Shown one piece after another: positions 42,490 through 54,750 of a stretch of DNA of 64,000 nucleotides. Each line of letters starts with the position of its first letter. The stretch's first letter is position 1. The DNA lies in NCBI RefSeq assembly GCF_030272615.1, contig NC_081405.1, positions 157,003,454 through 157,067,453 on the forward strand, in the 5' to 3' direction. Position numbers and translations under genes: made by a program. The notes beneath the pieces were generated by a model that worked only from the letters and a program-made list of their open reading frames with translations, was not told the DNA's origin and searched no databases. The stretch is from Cryptomeria japonica (Eukaryota; Streptophyta; Pinopsida; Cupressales; Cupressaceae).

Positions 42490-43634
42490 TGTTAGGAACT
42501 GGGAAGGACAACTGAGGGGGGGGGGGCCTGAATTAGTTGTGAACCAGTTATCAATAAATTATAATCCAAAAAAAATATTCCAACTTAAACTTAGTGTCAG
42601 TAAACCAAACTTAAATGCTAGTGAGATAGATTAATAGTTGTAGCAGTACTGATGTAACTTAATGCATGAAACAGAAAGTGAAACAACATCCACAACACAT
42701 GACACAATATTTTAACGTGGAAACCCTGTAAGGAAAAAAACCATGGTGGGAAACCTTACCCACAATAAGATGATACTAATGCAGATAGTAAATGTATGCA
42801 AATGGGGTATGCACATGCAGAAAGACCAACCACCTAGAGCTCACTACTCAATCACGAAATAGGAGTCACACTGACTACAATTGGATGGTTAAATCCAATA
42901 ACAATATACTTCTTTAATATAGCATCTACAATGTTGGATTCAGTACCAGTTTAAGCTCTGAATATGGGTTTCAAACACCTTCATAACCTTCCTTCAACCT
43001 TCAGATAATATCTGCATGATTCACACAAGGATCTGCTTATTTTCTCTCTTCAATATTCACACGCACTCATACCATATCCCAATATCCGATCTTCAATAAG
43101 ATCTTACAATCATATATACAAAACCTAAGACCTATACATGAGGTCATCTTACTAAATATATTACAATTAAATCAATGACAAATAAGTCTTGATATGATAC
43201 AATATGTCGGCTTCAATACAATATCCAATCAATAAACCATTTAAAAAACATGTCATGCTGATCTAGAATAGATATCATGTACCGGTCCATAACCTAGACC
43301 TATCTGTCGTTAAAGGCAAATATGTCAACCCAATTAGACCAATAAGAAAAACACCAAATCCAAACATCCAATCCATGTCTTTGACATAACCAAATAATCT
43401 CCAGATAATAACTAGTCATCATCCATATCGGTGAACAATATAACCTGTCGGTGAAGCATATACCTGTGATTGTGCATAAGCCAATATCCATGCTAGGACC
43501 ACAAAGTGTCAATTCAACAATAAACCAATATAACCATAGTCCCAAATCAACAATGTAGACCTCCAAGAAGATAAGTGTTGACATCAATGACAAAACCAAT
43601 GCAACACATGACAAAGTCATCCATAATACCAACA
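42490..43634 (-). repeat. F 3' LTR
   Basis: Plus-strand ends are TGTTAGGAACTGGGAAGG and ACCAACA; it matches 49365-50495 throughout. The G-run followed by a GTGAATCAG-like word near its 3' end (in F's direction) is shared in type with D, I, J and K. The frame 43300-43635 is duplicated at 50206-50610 and is LTR sequence. Confidence 0.92.
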
Positions 43635-43845
43635 ATATCCCCCTTTGGCATTGATGGCAACACTAGATGGAAAAACATCTAAGTGCCAAAAATAGAATGC
43701 CAAATACCAACAAACCAACAATCTCCCAAAATAGATCAATACAAAATTTTGTGCCAAAATAGAAACCATATAACCAAAAATACATCTCTCCTCAAAGTAC
43801 AAAATTTTTCCATAGATATCTCTCCGCCTTTGACATCAAATGCCA
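43635..43845 (-). promoter_or_regulatory. F polypurine tract and second purine tract
   Basis: In F's direction CCATCAATGCCAAAGGGGGAT (43656-43635) precedes the LTR. GGCATTTGATGTCAAAGGCGGAGA (43842-43818) lies about 180 bases upstream. Confidence 0.78.
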
Positions 43846-44019
43846 AAGAAGTTAAGAATCAAAACATAAAATATAACTAACTACTCCCCCTGAGTGGTAG
43901 CTCTCCTCCATCAAAGCTGGGAAAAAGATTTTTTTGTTAGTTCCTGCAGGTTTGATGCCAGTCTTCATCTTTCAAGTCTCTGCCGATGAGGAAATTACCC
44001 CAAGTTGCTCTATGAAATA

Positions 44020-45183
44020 TTAAAATTTTTCCTTAGGCAAAGGCTTTGTAAAGATATTTGCAATTTTCTCTTTAGTGTTCACATAAACCAATCTCACTTC
44101 GTTTGCTTCAACATTCTCTTTCAAAAAATTGTACTTAATAGAAACATGCTTTGTCTTAGAGTGAAATATCGAATTCTTTGGTATATCAATTGTTGTTGAA
44201 TTATCACAATAAATAATTATTGGTTCTTTGCATTTTACCTTTATATCCTTCAACATGTGTTTGATCCATAATACCTATGTACAATTAGTTGCTGCTGCAA
44301 CATACTTTGATTCTGTTGTAGATAATGATGTACAAGTTTGCTTCTTGATGATCCATGAAATTAACCTTTCGCCAAGAAAGAACGCACCACCAGTGGTATT
44401 CTTTATGTCATCTACATCTCCTGCCCAATTGGCGTATGTATATACACATAACTCAAAATTGTCATCCTTAGGATACCATAAACCAAGATTTGTTGTGCCT
44501 TGTAGGTACCAAAAAATCCTTTTTACTGTTGATTCATGATTTTCTTTAGGATTGCTTTGAAATCTTGAAACAATACATATTGCTTTCATTATATCAGGTC
44601 TGGTTTATGTCAAATACAGTAATCCTTCAATCATAGATTTGTACCTTGTCAGATTAATAGGAGCATAATCATCCTTCAATGTCAATTTATCAATTGTAGT
44701 CATAAGAGTGCTTACCGGTTTGGAGTTTTCCATACCAAATTTATTCAAAAGTTCCTTTAATTATTTTGTTTGATATATGAATATACCTTTATCTATTTGT
44801 GAAATCTATAAACCTAGAAAAAAATTTATCTCTCCAATCATAGACATTTCAAATTCTTCTTGCATCTTGTTAGCAAAGTCTTTACATAATCCATCTTCAC
44901 CTCCAAAAATGATATCATCTACAAATACTTCAATAACCAAAATGTCATCATTGGTAACTTTGTAATACAAATTATTGTCACCATTACCTTTTGTATAACC
45001 AAGCTTTAAGAGATATTTATCCAATCTATCATACCAAGCTCTGGGAGCTTGCTTCAATCCATATAAAGCTTTCCTTAACCTGCAAACCATATCCTTGTCA
45101 TCTCTCAATGAAAATTCATTAGGTTGTTCAATGTAAACTTCCTCCTCAAGATCTCCATTCAAAAATTCACATTTTACATCCAT
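44020..45183 (-). pseudogene. pol: F pol: RT and RNase H
   Basis: The RT part (45183-44806) reads [37 protein letters not shown] and the catalytic [12 protein letters not shown]. RNase H pieces (44589-44275 and 44256-44020) read FQSNPKENHESTVKRIFWYL, TYANWAGDVDDIKNTTGGAF (first catalytic Asp changed: YANWAG instead of TDADWAG), LSTTESKYVAA and YCDNSTTIDIPKNSIFHSKT. Stops separate the pieces; one lies in the connection near 44610. Confidence 0.88.
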
Positions 45184-45483
45184 CTGATAAACTTTATAGT
45201 TCTTATAAGCTGCAAATGCAAGAAATAGTCTAACGGCCTCAATTGTAGCTATCGGTGCAAAGGTTCATTATAATCAATTCCTTCTTTCAGTGAATAAACT
45301 TTACAAACTAGTCTTTCTTTGTTTTAGATTACTTCACCTTCCTCATTAAGTTTATTTTTATATACCCATTTCGTTCCAATTACATTTTTATCTTTAAGTC
45401 GGGGAACTAATGTCCAAGTATTATTCTTTTCAATCTGTTCTAATTCTTCTTCCATTTCTTTTATCTAATGTTTATCTTGACAA
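45184..45483 (-). pseudogene. pol: F pol: RT N-terminus
   Basis: Broken readings in F's direction give EMEEELEQIEKNNTW, LVPRLKDKNVIGTKWVYKNK and LVCKVYSLKEGIDYN, the start of copia RT, with a shift near 45265 and at least two stops. The sequence continues across K into 46683, where ICLISQVEP is found. Confidence 0.75.
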
Positions 45484-45488
45484 GCTTC

Positions 45489-46677
45489 TATTACTACTTA
45501 TCAAATTGCCATTAGTTTTATGTCAAAGTTATTCTATATACTCTAGTCGGTTACTACTACTGAAATATTTAGTTGGTATGAACAGTCCAGTCAGTTATTG
45601 AAGAAAGTAGTCTCAGAACGTAGTATACACCGAGTTGTCTACCGAGTATCATTCCATGTCTACTGAGCAGCAAAGATGACACATCGAGTTGATATACACC
45701 GAGTGAAATGTGTTACCAGATTCATTGAACCTGGACATACATATGAAAATGTGTTACAAGATCAAGGAACATCTAACCGTTATCACATTGGAAATTGCAC
45801 TTAAAGATTGTGTATGATTTTGAGGTCATCTAACCAATGAAATATTTTGCATGGTTATTCATTCGATAAAACATGTTTGTAAGATCAAAGCAATGAATTA
45901 GATCACCGTCATAAGAGATATATTTATACAACATGGATTAAGATCAGAAATACACATGTAGCATGACAGAAAGGAAGATATAGAGATATATGAAGCAAGA
46001 CATATGAAAGCACTAAGTGTTATGACTATTACAGAGACACAGAGGTCACCAAGAAGGATTTCAGAGGACAGTCAAAGAACAAAGTTAAAAAAAGGGTTTA
46101 CCAAGTTACTATATGGGTTACCGAGGTATGCTATAAGCAAGGTAATCTATTCTGAGCACATAGAATCTGCTATAACATTCCAGATGTAAAGTTGCAGATA
46201 TTTGTAATGATTTATTGTAATATTTTGAAGTTGTAAGAGAAACCTTTAACAGGGTAAAAGACTCTAATCAAGTCTATAAATTGTAAAGCCTCTAACCAGG
46301 TGCAACATTTAGATGAAGTGTTGTAAAATCCTATAGCAAGGTAGATCTAATAGATCTTGTTACTCCTAACAGGGTAAGCTATCAGAAATAGCTAAACATG
46401 TAGCTCTAACCAAGAACTCTTTATTATTGCAATAGTGAAGTTGTGGGTGCCATCCCCACCGCAGTTTTTCTCTCTAACCAAGAGTTTTTGCGTAACCAAA
46501 ATATATGTGTTATGGAGTGAATCATGTATGATTGATATCTATTTGTTTTAGCTTCATATTATGTTACTGCACTATTTGGTTTATGCATAACAATAAAGTT
46601 ATTGTTGAAGAAAAGTTTTGGAGTACTAATTCACCCCTCCCCTCTCAATACACTAGCTTTCCATATTGGGCCTAACA
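45489..46677 (+). mobile_element. K: solo copia-type LTR inside F
   Basis: The segment starts TATTACTACTTATC (probably TG changed to TA) and ends ATTGGGCCTAACA, flanked by a perfect GCTTC duplication (45484-45488, 46678-46682). Without it, F's pol reading continues. Near its end AATTCACCCCTCCCCTC is the same kind of LTR tail as in D, F, I and J. No primer site, gag or second LTR belongs to it, so it is a solo LTR of 1189 bp. The frames 45410-45601 and 46004-46189 are not genes. Confidence 0.85.
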
Positions 46678-46841
46678 GCTTCAACAATTGATGTTGGTTC
46701 AACTTGAGAAATTAAACATATCTCTTCATTTTCCAATCTTCCTCTTGTCATAACACCTTGATATTTATTTCCAATTATCTGATTCTCTGAATGATTCAAT
46801 CTTACATACCTAGGTTTGTTCTGATTTCCACTTGCATCTTT

Positions 46842-47475
46842 CTATTCTTCAGTCACAGTTGAGTTTTCTAATGATGCCAGTGTGACTGGATCTTCACTCT
46901 GTACCGATGCAATCTGTGTCAATTCATTTATAATCATTTCAACTATCGGTTCTACAGATCTTGAAACTCCTCTAAAATGTTCATCTATCTTCACATTAGT
47001 ACTCGATGATTTTTTGCAATCTTTTATTATAACATCTATATGCCTTTCTTTTAGATGAATAACCAAGAAATATTCCTTCATCACTTCTAGGCTCAAATTT
47101 GCCAATATACTCATCTCTCCTAATATAACATTTTCTTCTAAATATTCTGAAATACTTAAGAGTAGGAGTGTGACCAAATCATAGTTCATAAGGGATCTTA
47201 CCGGTTTCACCTTTGATGTGAACTATGTTGAAAGTATAAACCACTATATTCAATGCTTCTCTCTAGTACACATGAGGTAGATTTTCTTCCATCATCATGG
47301 TTCTTGCTGCATCCAGAATAGTTTTGTTCTTCCTTTCCACAAATCCATTTTGTTGAGGTGTCTGGGGTGCTGATAGTTGTCTTTTGATTCCATTCACTTC
47401 ACAAAATGCATTAAATTCTCTAGATATAAATTCTCCTCCTTGATATGATCTCAAACATTTTCTTGTCGGTTTCAT
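46842..47475 (-). pseudogene. pol: F pol: integrase C-terminal half
   Basis: The first frame (47475-47263) reads LRSYQGGEFISREFNAFCEV, NGIKRQLSAPQTPQQNGFVE and RKNKTILDAARTMMMEENLP, covering the second catalytic Asp position (changed: RSYQGGEF) and the catalytic Glu (V-E-R-K). The second (47210-46842) is out of phase but covers the GYSSKSKAYRCYN-type end. Confidence 0.85.
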
Positions 47476-47518
47476 TTTCTACCATTGCCTTGTATCTCTT
47501 GAATCTCCCAAAAGCTTC

Positions 47519-48547
47519 TTATTTCTCCCTGAGAAAAGTAACCCAACACATTCTAGAATAATCATCAATTATTATCATAAAGTATCTATCACCGTGAAGA
47601 CTTCTTGTTCTTGTTGCACCATATAAATCAGTATGAATTAAATCAAGAGTATTATTAGATTTATCATAAATGCTCTTAAATTTTGTTCTAACTTGCTTTC
47701 CCATTTGATATTCCTTACATACTAGATTATGAGGTTTCACAATCTTACGTAAATCCTTTAATGCCTTAGTTGAACTAATCTTTACAATGCAATCAAAATT
47801 CACATGACAAAGTCTTTTATGCCATAACCAACTTTCATCAATGTGTGCAATCAAGCATGTCTTATCGTTGGTATTCAAATGAAAGATATTACCTTTAGTC
47901 TGATTACCAGTTGCAATCTCCAGTCTAATTTTGTTCATGATTTTGCATTTCCCATTCTTGAATTGTAACTGAAATCCTTTTTCCACTAATTGATCAACAC
48001 TCAAAATATTATGCTTTAAACCTTCTACATAATAAACATTGTCAGGATTGTGCTTACCATCCAAAGATATAGTACCTCTTCCTTTGATTAAACAAGTTTT
48101 GTCATCTCCAAATCTTACTAGACCTCCATAAATTTCTTGAAATAATAAGAATTTTCTTTTATCACCAGTCATATGATGCAAGTATCCACTATCTATGATC
48201 CATTCATCTTTTTCTTCAATTTTTGCTACCAATGTCTGCTCTATCGGTTTGACAATAGGGGCCGGTTGATCTTCCTTTATTGCAACAAGTGCCCATTCAC
48301 TATCTGCTAGTTCTTCATCTGAATCATATGTAACATCTTCATCTACATAGTAATATGACTTATCTCTATTTTTCTTAAATATGTATCTTTGATATTCAGG
48401 GTTAGGCTTATATGTTCTTTTTGCTTCCTCCCTTAATCTTGCATGTCTATCAGGACACCTAGATGCTATATGACCAACTTTATTGTAATTCAAACATTTG
48501 AAAGGTGCTTTACCTTCATACTTACTTCCTACTAGACCTTTAGGCAT
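47519..48547 (-). pseudogene. gag-pol: F gag C-terminus, protease and integrase N-terminal half (342-codon frame)
   Basis: A single open frame runs from the zinc knuckle (CLNYNKVGHIASRCP, second Cys changed to Tyr) through the protease WIIDSGYLHHMTGD (DSG kept), the pre-integrase region (VYYVEGLKHNILSVDQLVEK, GNIFHLN) and the HHCC domain (WLWHKRLCHVNFDCI ... CKEYQMGK, one Cys changed to Tyr) to the integrase core IHTDLYGATRTRSLHGDRYF and IIIDDYSRMCWVTFLREK. It is the best-preserved piece of F. Confidence 0.9.
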
Positions 48548-48571
48548 CTTCCTTGCAAATAGGGCTTCAAT

Positions 48572-49308
48572 TTATTCAACTTCTTCATTTTCTCTTCTCA
48601 CATCTTCAAGTTCTTTTGCATAAAGTGTTTTCCAGTCAGATTTATCGGATGATGATGATGATTCTTTGAAAGCTAAATTGCTCTTGACTATAGCAATAGG
48701 ACCAAACTCTTCAAGCTCAAGTATAAAAAGTTTTCCAATAAAAGTATCTCTAGATACTAATGTATTAAGCATTGTTCTCAACTCATTAATAGCAGTCACT
48801 TTTATTTTGTAAGCCGGTGGTAAATCTCTTAAAACTTTAGAAACAATTTCATCTTCACTTAAAGATCCTTCACAACATTGTATTCCTAAAAAAATTCATT
48901 AACTCTTTCCATAAATGCAGAGATTCTTTCATCTTCTTCCATTTTAAAATTTTCATACCTGGCCCCGTAACTTTCCAGCTTTGCAATTTTGACAGTGGTA
49001 TCTCCTTCATTCAATGTTTCTAGTTTAACCCAAAGAGCTTTAGTAGTAGATCGGTCTGATAATCCCATGATTTGTTGATCTAATAATGTGCTTAGAAGTG
49101 CTTCTCTTTCTTTGCAATCATTCTCTGAGTCCTTAACCAATGTTGGTGGATGAGGTTGATTTGGAGTAGGACCAACATAACCATTCTTTGTAACAGCCCA
49201 TATATCTCTTCCAATGTAGTTTAGAAGTGTTTCCAATCTAATCTTCCATATACCATAGTTAGTTCCATCAAGTTTAGGACTGTCCTTCCTAAAAATATTT
49301 GTTGCCAT
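48572..49308 (-). pseudogene. gag: F gag, N-terminal domain
   Basis: The ATG at 49308 opens MATNIFRKDSPKLDGTNYGI and 140 codons of copia gag follow, including TKALWVKLETLNEGDTTVKI and MEEDERISAFMERVNEFF. A frameshift near 48886 leads into IVSKVLRDLPPAYK, continued in the 48799-48572 frame (NELRTMLNTLVSRDTFIGKL). The leader CAGCTTGAGGAGATC precedes the start. Confidence 0.88.
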
Positions 49309-49364
49309 ATGATCTCCTCAAGCTGTTAGGATTCTGCAAAAGAGGACTCAACTCTGATACCAAT

Positions 49365-50495
49365 TGTTAGGAACCAGGAAGGACAACTGAGGGTAGGGGG
49401 TGAATCAGTTGTGAACCAGTTATCAATAAATTATAATCCAAAGAAAATTATTCCAACTTAAACTTAGTGTCAGTGACCAAACTTAAATGTCGGTGAGATA
49501 GATTAACAGTTATAGCAGTACCAGTGTAACTAATGCCTGAAACAGAAAGAGAAACAAGATCCACAACACATGACACAAATATTTTGACATGGAAACCATG
49601 TAAGGGGGAAAACCATGGTGGGAAACCTTACCCACAATCAGATAATACTACTGTAGATAGTAAGTGTATACAAATGGGGTTTGCACGTGTAGAAAGGCCA
49701 ACCACCTAGAGCTCACTACTCAATCACAAAATAGGAATCACACTGACTACAATTGGATGGTTAAATCCAATAACAATGTACTTCTTCAATATAGCATCTG
49801 CAATGCCGAATTCACTACCGGTTTAAGCTCTGAACATGAGTGTCAAACACCTTCATAACCTTCCTTCAGCCTTTAGATAATTTATGTGTGATTCGCACAA
49901 AGATCTGCTTATTTTTGCTCTTCAATATTCACACACACTCATACCATCTCCCATTATTTGATCTTCAATAAGATCTTACAATCGTATATACAAAACCTAA
50001 GACTTATACATGAGGTTGGCTCACTAAATATATTACAATTAAATCAATTACAAATAAGTCTTGATGTGATACAACATTTTGGCTTCAATACAATATCCAA
50101 TCAATAAACCATTTCCAAAATGTGTCATGTTGATCTGGAATAGATATCATCTATCGGTTCGTAACCTAGACCTATTTGCCAATAAAGGCAAATATATCAA
50201 CTAGGTTAGACCAATAAGAAAAACACCAAATCCAAACATCCAATCCATGTCTTCGACATAACCAAATGATGACAAGTCATCATCCCTTCTAGTGAACAAT
50301 ATAACTTACTGGTGAAGCATATACTGGTGACTATGCATAAGATAATATCCATGTCGGGACCACAAACTGTCATTTCAACAACAAACCAATATAACCATAG
50401 TGCCAAATCAACAATGTAGACCTCCAAGAAGATAAGTATTGACATCAATGACAAAACCAATGCAACACATGATGAAGTCATCCATAATACCAACA
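49365..50495 (-). repeat. F 5' LTR and adjacent primer site
   Basis: In F's direction the LTR ends TCCTAACA at 49365 and is followed by ATTGGTATCAGAGTTGAG (49364-49347), the iMet-type primer site. It matches the 3' LTR throughout. Confidence 0.92.
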
Positions 50496-50595
50496 TATAT
50501 ATGACTACGAGAATCAAAAACATGCTTTCATGAGGTGTGCTTATTGATCTCACATGCATGGTAAATTTGATAATTGAATAATATCTTGATACCTT
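50496..50595 (+). pseudogene. gag: G1 gag/protease-like, segment 5
   Basis: After F the reading continues with MTTRIKNMLS*GVLIDLTCMVNLIIE, matching B's AKFKNTPCRGVLIDPSYMVNVITE, the degenerate protease site. Only about 33 codons are present before element I begins at 50596. The rest of G1 is beyond the window. Confidence 0.82.
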
Positions 50596-51963
50596 TGTTG
50601 GCATTTGCATGAAGATTGCATTAATGATATGTTATGTTGTCATTGATGTCGATTGAACCAGTAATGATATTATTGTCATTGTTGTTATATTGTTACTGTA
50701 ACCGGTAGGAAGAATTTGTGAGGAGAACCAATAACTAGTGTAAAGGTATAAACCTTATCTATTATTGTAACCATTAAACCCTACCTGTTATTTTTTATAA
50801 ACCCTAACCGATCAAGTTTATTGGTTTTATTGGTTTATGATCTGATGATGAGCGATAATGATTATGACACATATGATCATTGTATGAAGACAATTCAAAG
50901 AGATTTTGGCGAGTTTTTGTAATGGCTTTAGTCTAGGTAATGAGCAAATGTATTGCATCTAATGCAAAGAGCATGATGAGTTTGAAAGTTCGATGAAGCG
51001 GTGATCAAGGAGCGATCAAGGTTTTCTTGATTTATGTGTAGAGATTGTTATGCAATCCAACAGTCACAATTGAACTGAATTTTTTTGTTATCTCGATGAG
51101 AGTTAGGTTTTTGTTGTGTTACCGACCTAATTGATTTGTATTTAAGGTCGATCAAATTGTTTAGTTGAGAGAGTTGGCAAAAGAGATAGACACAGTTCAG
51201 TTGAGTGAGGTTTCCTAACCACATGATGTATCTGCAGTTTGAGTAAAGACAGATACGAGCATGAAATGGATCTAATCAAGCAAGTGTAGTGCTATTCAGA
51301 TAGATCAACAAACTCTTGTTGTTTTCTAAGAATTACAATAGAATTGAAATCCCCTAACAGGGTAAGCTCTAACAAGCTTGGTACTATTCAAATCCTCTAA
51401 CAAGGTGGTCCATTAGATTGGATTCTCAAATCCTCTACTGAGGTTACTCTTAACTTGGTATTTCTTATAACAACGCATTTGTAGTCAATCCCTTAACTGA
51501 GTGATTCCTAACAGGATCAGCTCTTAACAAGACATTTTGTAAAGCTTTAACAGGCTAGGCTCCTAACAGGGAAAACTTCAGAAGAGTTCAAATATTATCT
51601 TGTGAGTCTCTTCTCACCATAGTTTTTACCTATTTTGGGTTTCCACATCAAAAATATTTGTGTCAAGTGGTGAATGTTTTTTTGGTTATGTTTTTATGGT
51701 TGGTTTACTTAACTAATTAACTATTCTAATAAGTCATGATAACCAGAAGCATTGAGAAATGAAGAATGTGTTTACTGTTAATTTGTTGTAACAAACAACC
51801 AGTTTAGCTTATGATTTTTTATCTTGACATCGATTATTTCATTGTGAGTTCTAAGTTTACAATAAGAGATTGATTGGTGAAGTTTGTATTAGTTTTTCTA
51901 TCTACTGATTCACCCCTGTCTCTCAGTATTCGACCAAATACTTATTCTTTCATCATACCATCA
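50596..51963 (+). repeat. I 5' LTR
   Basis: Ends CATACCATCA before the primer site. The first 788 bases match 63213-64000 closely. Includes the CTAACAGGGTAAGCTC-type words also seen in other copia LTRs here. No gene is seen in it. Confidence 0.9.
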
Positions 51964-51965
51964 AT

Positions 51966-51978
51966 TGGTATCAGAGCA
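51966..51978 (+). other. I primer-binding site (tRNA-iMet type)
   Basis: TGGTATCAGAGCA begins 2 bases after the LTR end. Confidence 0.9.
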
Positions 51979-52033
51979 TTATATGACCTCTAAGATCTAA
52001 GCCTAACAACTTGAGGTAAAGATCTTGTAGATC

Positions 52034-52900
52034 ATGATGAAGAAGGAAGGTCCAAAGTTTAATAAAGAGAACTACAAGATATGGAGTGACTGAATGAAAA
52101 TTTATATCAAGATTTTGGGTAGTCAGTATTGGGAACATGTCGACACTAAGTATATTGCACCTACTAGGATATTGACTGATGGTCAGAAGAAAGAGCAACA
52201 AGAAAATCATCAAGCACTGTTGGCTATTATCAGTTCTTTGTCTGATGCAGAGTATGTAGATGTTCATGGTCTTGAAATTGCATATGAGGTATGGAGAAAA
52301 ATTGAAGAGATTTATAGCGGTGATGAACATGCTAAGATTTCTAAAGAGGAGAGTTTAAGAGGAAAGTTTGATGACATGTGGATGGCTGAAGGTGAGAATA
52401 TTCAGCAATATGGTCAAAGGATAAAAGAGATAGTTGGTGAAATTAAGAGTGTAGGAGGCAAAGTGGAAGATTCTATAGTAATCAATAATGTACTAATAAT
52501 CCTGCTACCAGTCTATGCTATTCAAGAGTAGAATTCCATTGAAAAAACTAAGGTAACTCTTGACTCCATCATTAGTAAGCTTACCACTTTTGAATTAAAT
52601 GGTTATGATGGTAGTGTACAGAAATCTGAGTCTGCATTTAGAGCTTTTGTTTCTAACCCATCTATGAGAAAAAGTAGAGATGCTAGTCATAGTTATGAAT
52701 CCAAATCTAGTAGAGAAGCAGATGATGAAGACAGCTTAGTTGAGCTTCAAGCATTGTTGGCTAAGCGGTTTCCTAGAGGTACAGGTAAATATAGAGGAAA
52801 ATTATCTTTGAAATGTTTTGCATGCAACAAGATTAGACACATTGCTTCTAATTGTCCTAATGGTGATAATGAGCACAAATGAGAGAAATTCAAGAAGTAC
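52034..52900 (+). pseudogene. gag: I gag
   Basis: The ATG at 52034 opens MMKKEGPKFNKENYKIWSD and is cut by a TGA where related copies have Trp or Arg codons. The same phase continues (52094-52531) through copia gag, including VWRKIEEIYSGDEHAKISKE and MWMAEGENIQQYGQRIKEIV. After a break, 52664-52882 carries RFPRGTGKYRGKLSLKCF and a complete zinc knuckle (CFACNKIRHIASNCP: C-C-H-C). It is closely related to D gag. Confidence 0.88.
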
Positions 52901-53011
52901 AAGGGTAAATGAAAAAGAGATTGTCTTATTGTTTTTGATGGTGATATCATTGATGAGGAATATGATGGTGATGCTAATCAAGACACTTTATTTGTAGCTA
53001 TTAAAGAAGAG

Positions 53012-53584
53012 ATGTCAGACCAGAAGGCATTACTATCCAGGATGGATAACTCTGATGATTGGATCATTGATAGTTGTTATTCACATCACATGACCAGTGA
53101 TCGAAGCAAATTTCTTTCTCTGAATGAATTTGATGATGGAGTTGTAAGATTTAGTAATGACTTACCTTGCATGGTTAAAGGTAAGGGAACTATTTCTCTT
53201 AATGGAAAGAGTAGTGCAGATGATGTCTACTAGGTTGAAGGTTTAAAGAATAATCTTTTGAGTGTGGCACAACTCAATGACAGAGGATACCCATTGGAAT
53301 TTAAAAATGGCATGTGCAAGATCTATGACAATAAAGGTGAACTAAATGCAACCGGGAAGCAAACTAAAGGTAACTTATTTCATCTTCATCCTAAAGTCAG
53401 CAATTGTTTAATTGCAAAGATAGATGATAGTTGTCTTTGACATAGGAGATTTTTTCATATAAACTTTGATAACATTGTTAAAGTGAGTAAGTCCAAGACA
53501 GTGATAATTTTACCTTAGTTAGACAAATGGGTTAATGCTCTGTGCAAAGAATGTCATTTGGGAAAGACGACATCCTCAACTTTT
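53012..53584 (+). pseudogene. pol: I protease and pre-integrase, cut by J
   Basis: The protease motif is WIIDSCYSHHMTSDRSKF: the active site DSG has become DSC. GTISLNGKSSADDVY follows, then a stop, then MSVAQLNDRGYPLEFKNGMC and GNLFHLHPKVSNCLIAKIDD. The integrase zinc region begins (NFDNIVKVSK, CKECHLGKTTSSTF) and stops at 53584, where J starts. Confidence 0.85.
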
Positions 53585-54735
53585 TGTTGGCATTATGGAT
53601 GAATTGATTATGTGTTGCATTAATGTTTTGTCATTGATGTCAATACTAGTTGATATGGTTGGTTACTGGCATTGGCAGACAGGTTTTGGCTACCAGCAGA
53701 AGATCTAGTGTTACCGGAAGATGAGACTATCTGTTGGAAACTTTCGGTATGTTTGGATCTATGAGATATGTTTGATTTCATGTGGTACGTGCTCTTGGAG
53801 CATGTCTTGGTCATTTGGTATGGACATGGTAATCAGATGTTATCATACACTATGGTAAACCCTACCGACATTGGTTCAAGGCTTTACCCACAGAGCTTTC
53901 ACTGAGGAATCTTGACAGGATGCATAAGTGGTGTTGGTGCAACTTGTAGATGGATTTTAGGGTGCTAAAGAAGTTCTTTGATCATGCTTCAACTTCTTGA
54001 AGACATTGCTTTGGCGTGGTGGACCCAAAATAGGTCTGGTACCTATCTAGGCTATGGACCGATATCATACATGTTACTAGGATGTTTTATGGATTGGTTA
54101 ATGTTGTTTTGGTCTTGAGCTGACATGGCATATCATTGTAAATGGATTTATGTATTGATCTTATTGTAATATCTTTTAGGTGGCCAACCTAATTCATTTA
54201 GGCCTTAGGGTTTGTATAAATAAGAGGTAGAAACTCTTTCTAAAGTATCATGGTTATTGGAAAGGTCATGGTCAAGGATTGTAATGTGCGAATATTGTAA
54301 TATCCTTCAAGGAGAGGATTTTATCGATCATTGGTGATCGAATTGGGATTAAGGAAGAGGATTTAGTCCTTCGATATTGAGCTTAGCCAGGAATATAATC
54401 AAGCATGATAGATGTTATGTCTCGTAGTTCACTCTATTGGATTGTTGTTCATTTATCTTGATAAGGTTGTAGCCTCTCTGTAGTCAGTGAGACTATTTTT
54501 GTAATGAGCAGTATGCTCTAGGAAGTGTGCCTTCATGCATGTGCAGGCCCCTCATTGTAACACATAATTTCTGTAGAAGTATCATCTGACTGTGGGTAGG
54601 CTTCCCACCATGGTTTTTCCCTTTCTGGGTTTTCCATGTACAAATCATGGTTTTATGTGGTATGATTTATTTGAATTGATTATTTTTTTATTTGTTAAGT
54701 TTCAATGTTTACCGGTATCTATTTTTTCTTAACCG
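53585..54735 (+). repeat. J 5' LTR, 3'-truncated
   Basis: Matches the 3' LTR from its start to TTTACCGGTATCT (about 54725). The 3' LTR continues for another 120 bases or so (to TATCCTAACA), but here the sequence jumps to CGCTTGAGGTAGATCC, the leader just before gag. A deletion therefore removed the LTR end and the primer-binding site. The frame 53620-53814 is not a gene. Confidence 0.85.
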
Positions 54736-54750
54736 CTTGAGGTAGATCCT

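Larger units (their letters stand above)
42490..50495 (-). mobile_element. F: Ty1/copia element, reverse orientation
   Basis: LTRs 42490-43634 and 49365-50495 are flanked by a perfect TATAT duplication (42485-42489, 50496-50500). In F's direction the order is 5' LTR, iMet primer site, gag (49308), protease, integrase, RT and RNase H (to 44020), polypurine tract, 3' LTR. The solo LTR K interrupts the region between integrase and RT. F is from the same family as J (both have PKLDGTNYGIWK in gag). It is defective through many stops and shifts. Confidence 0.9.
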
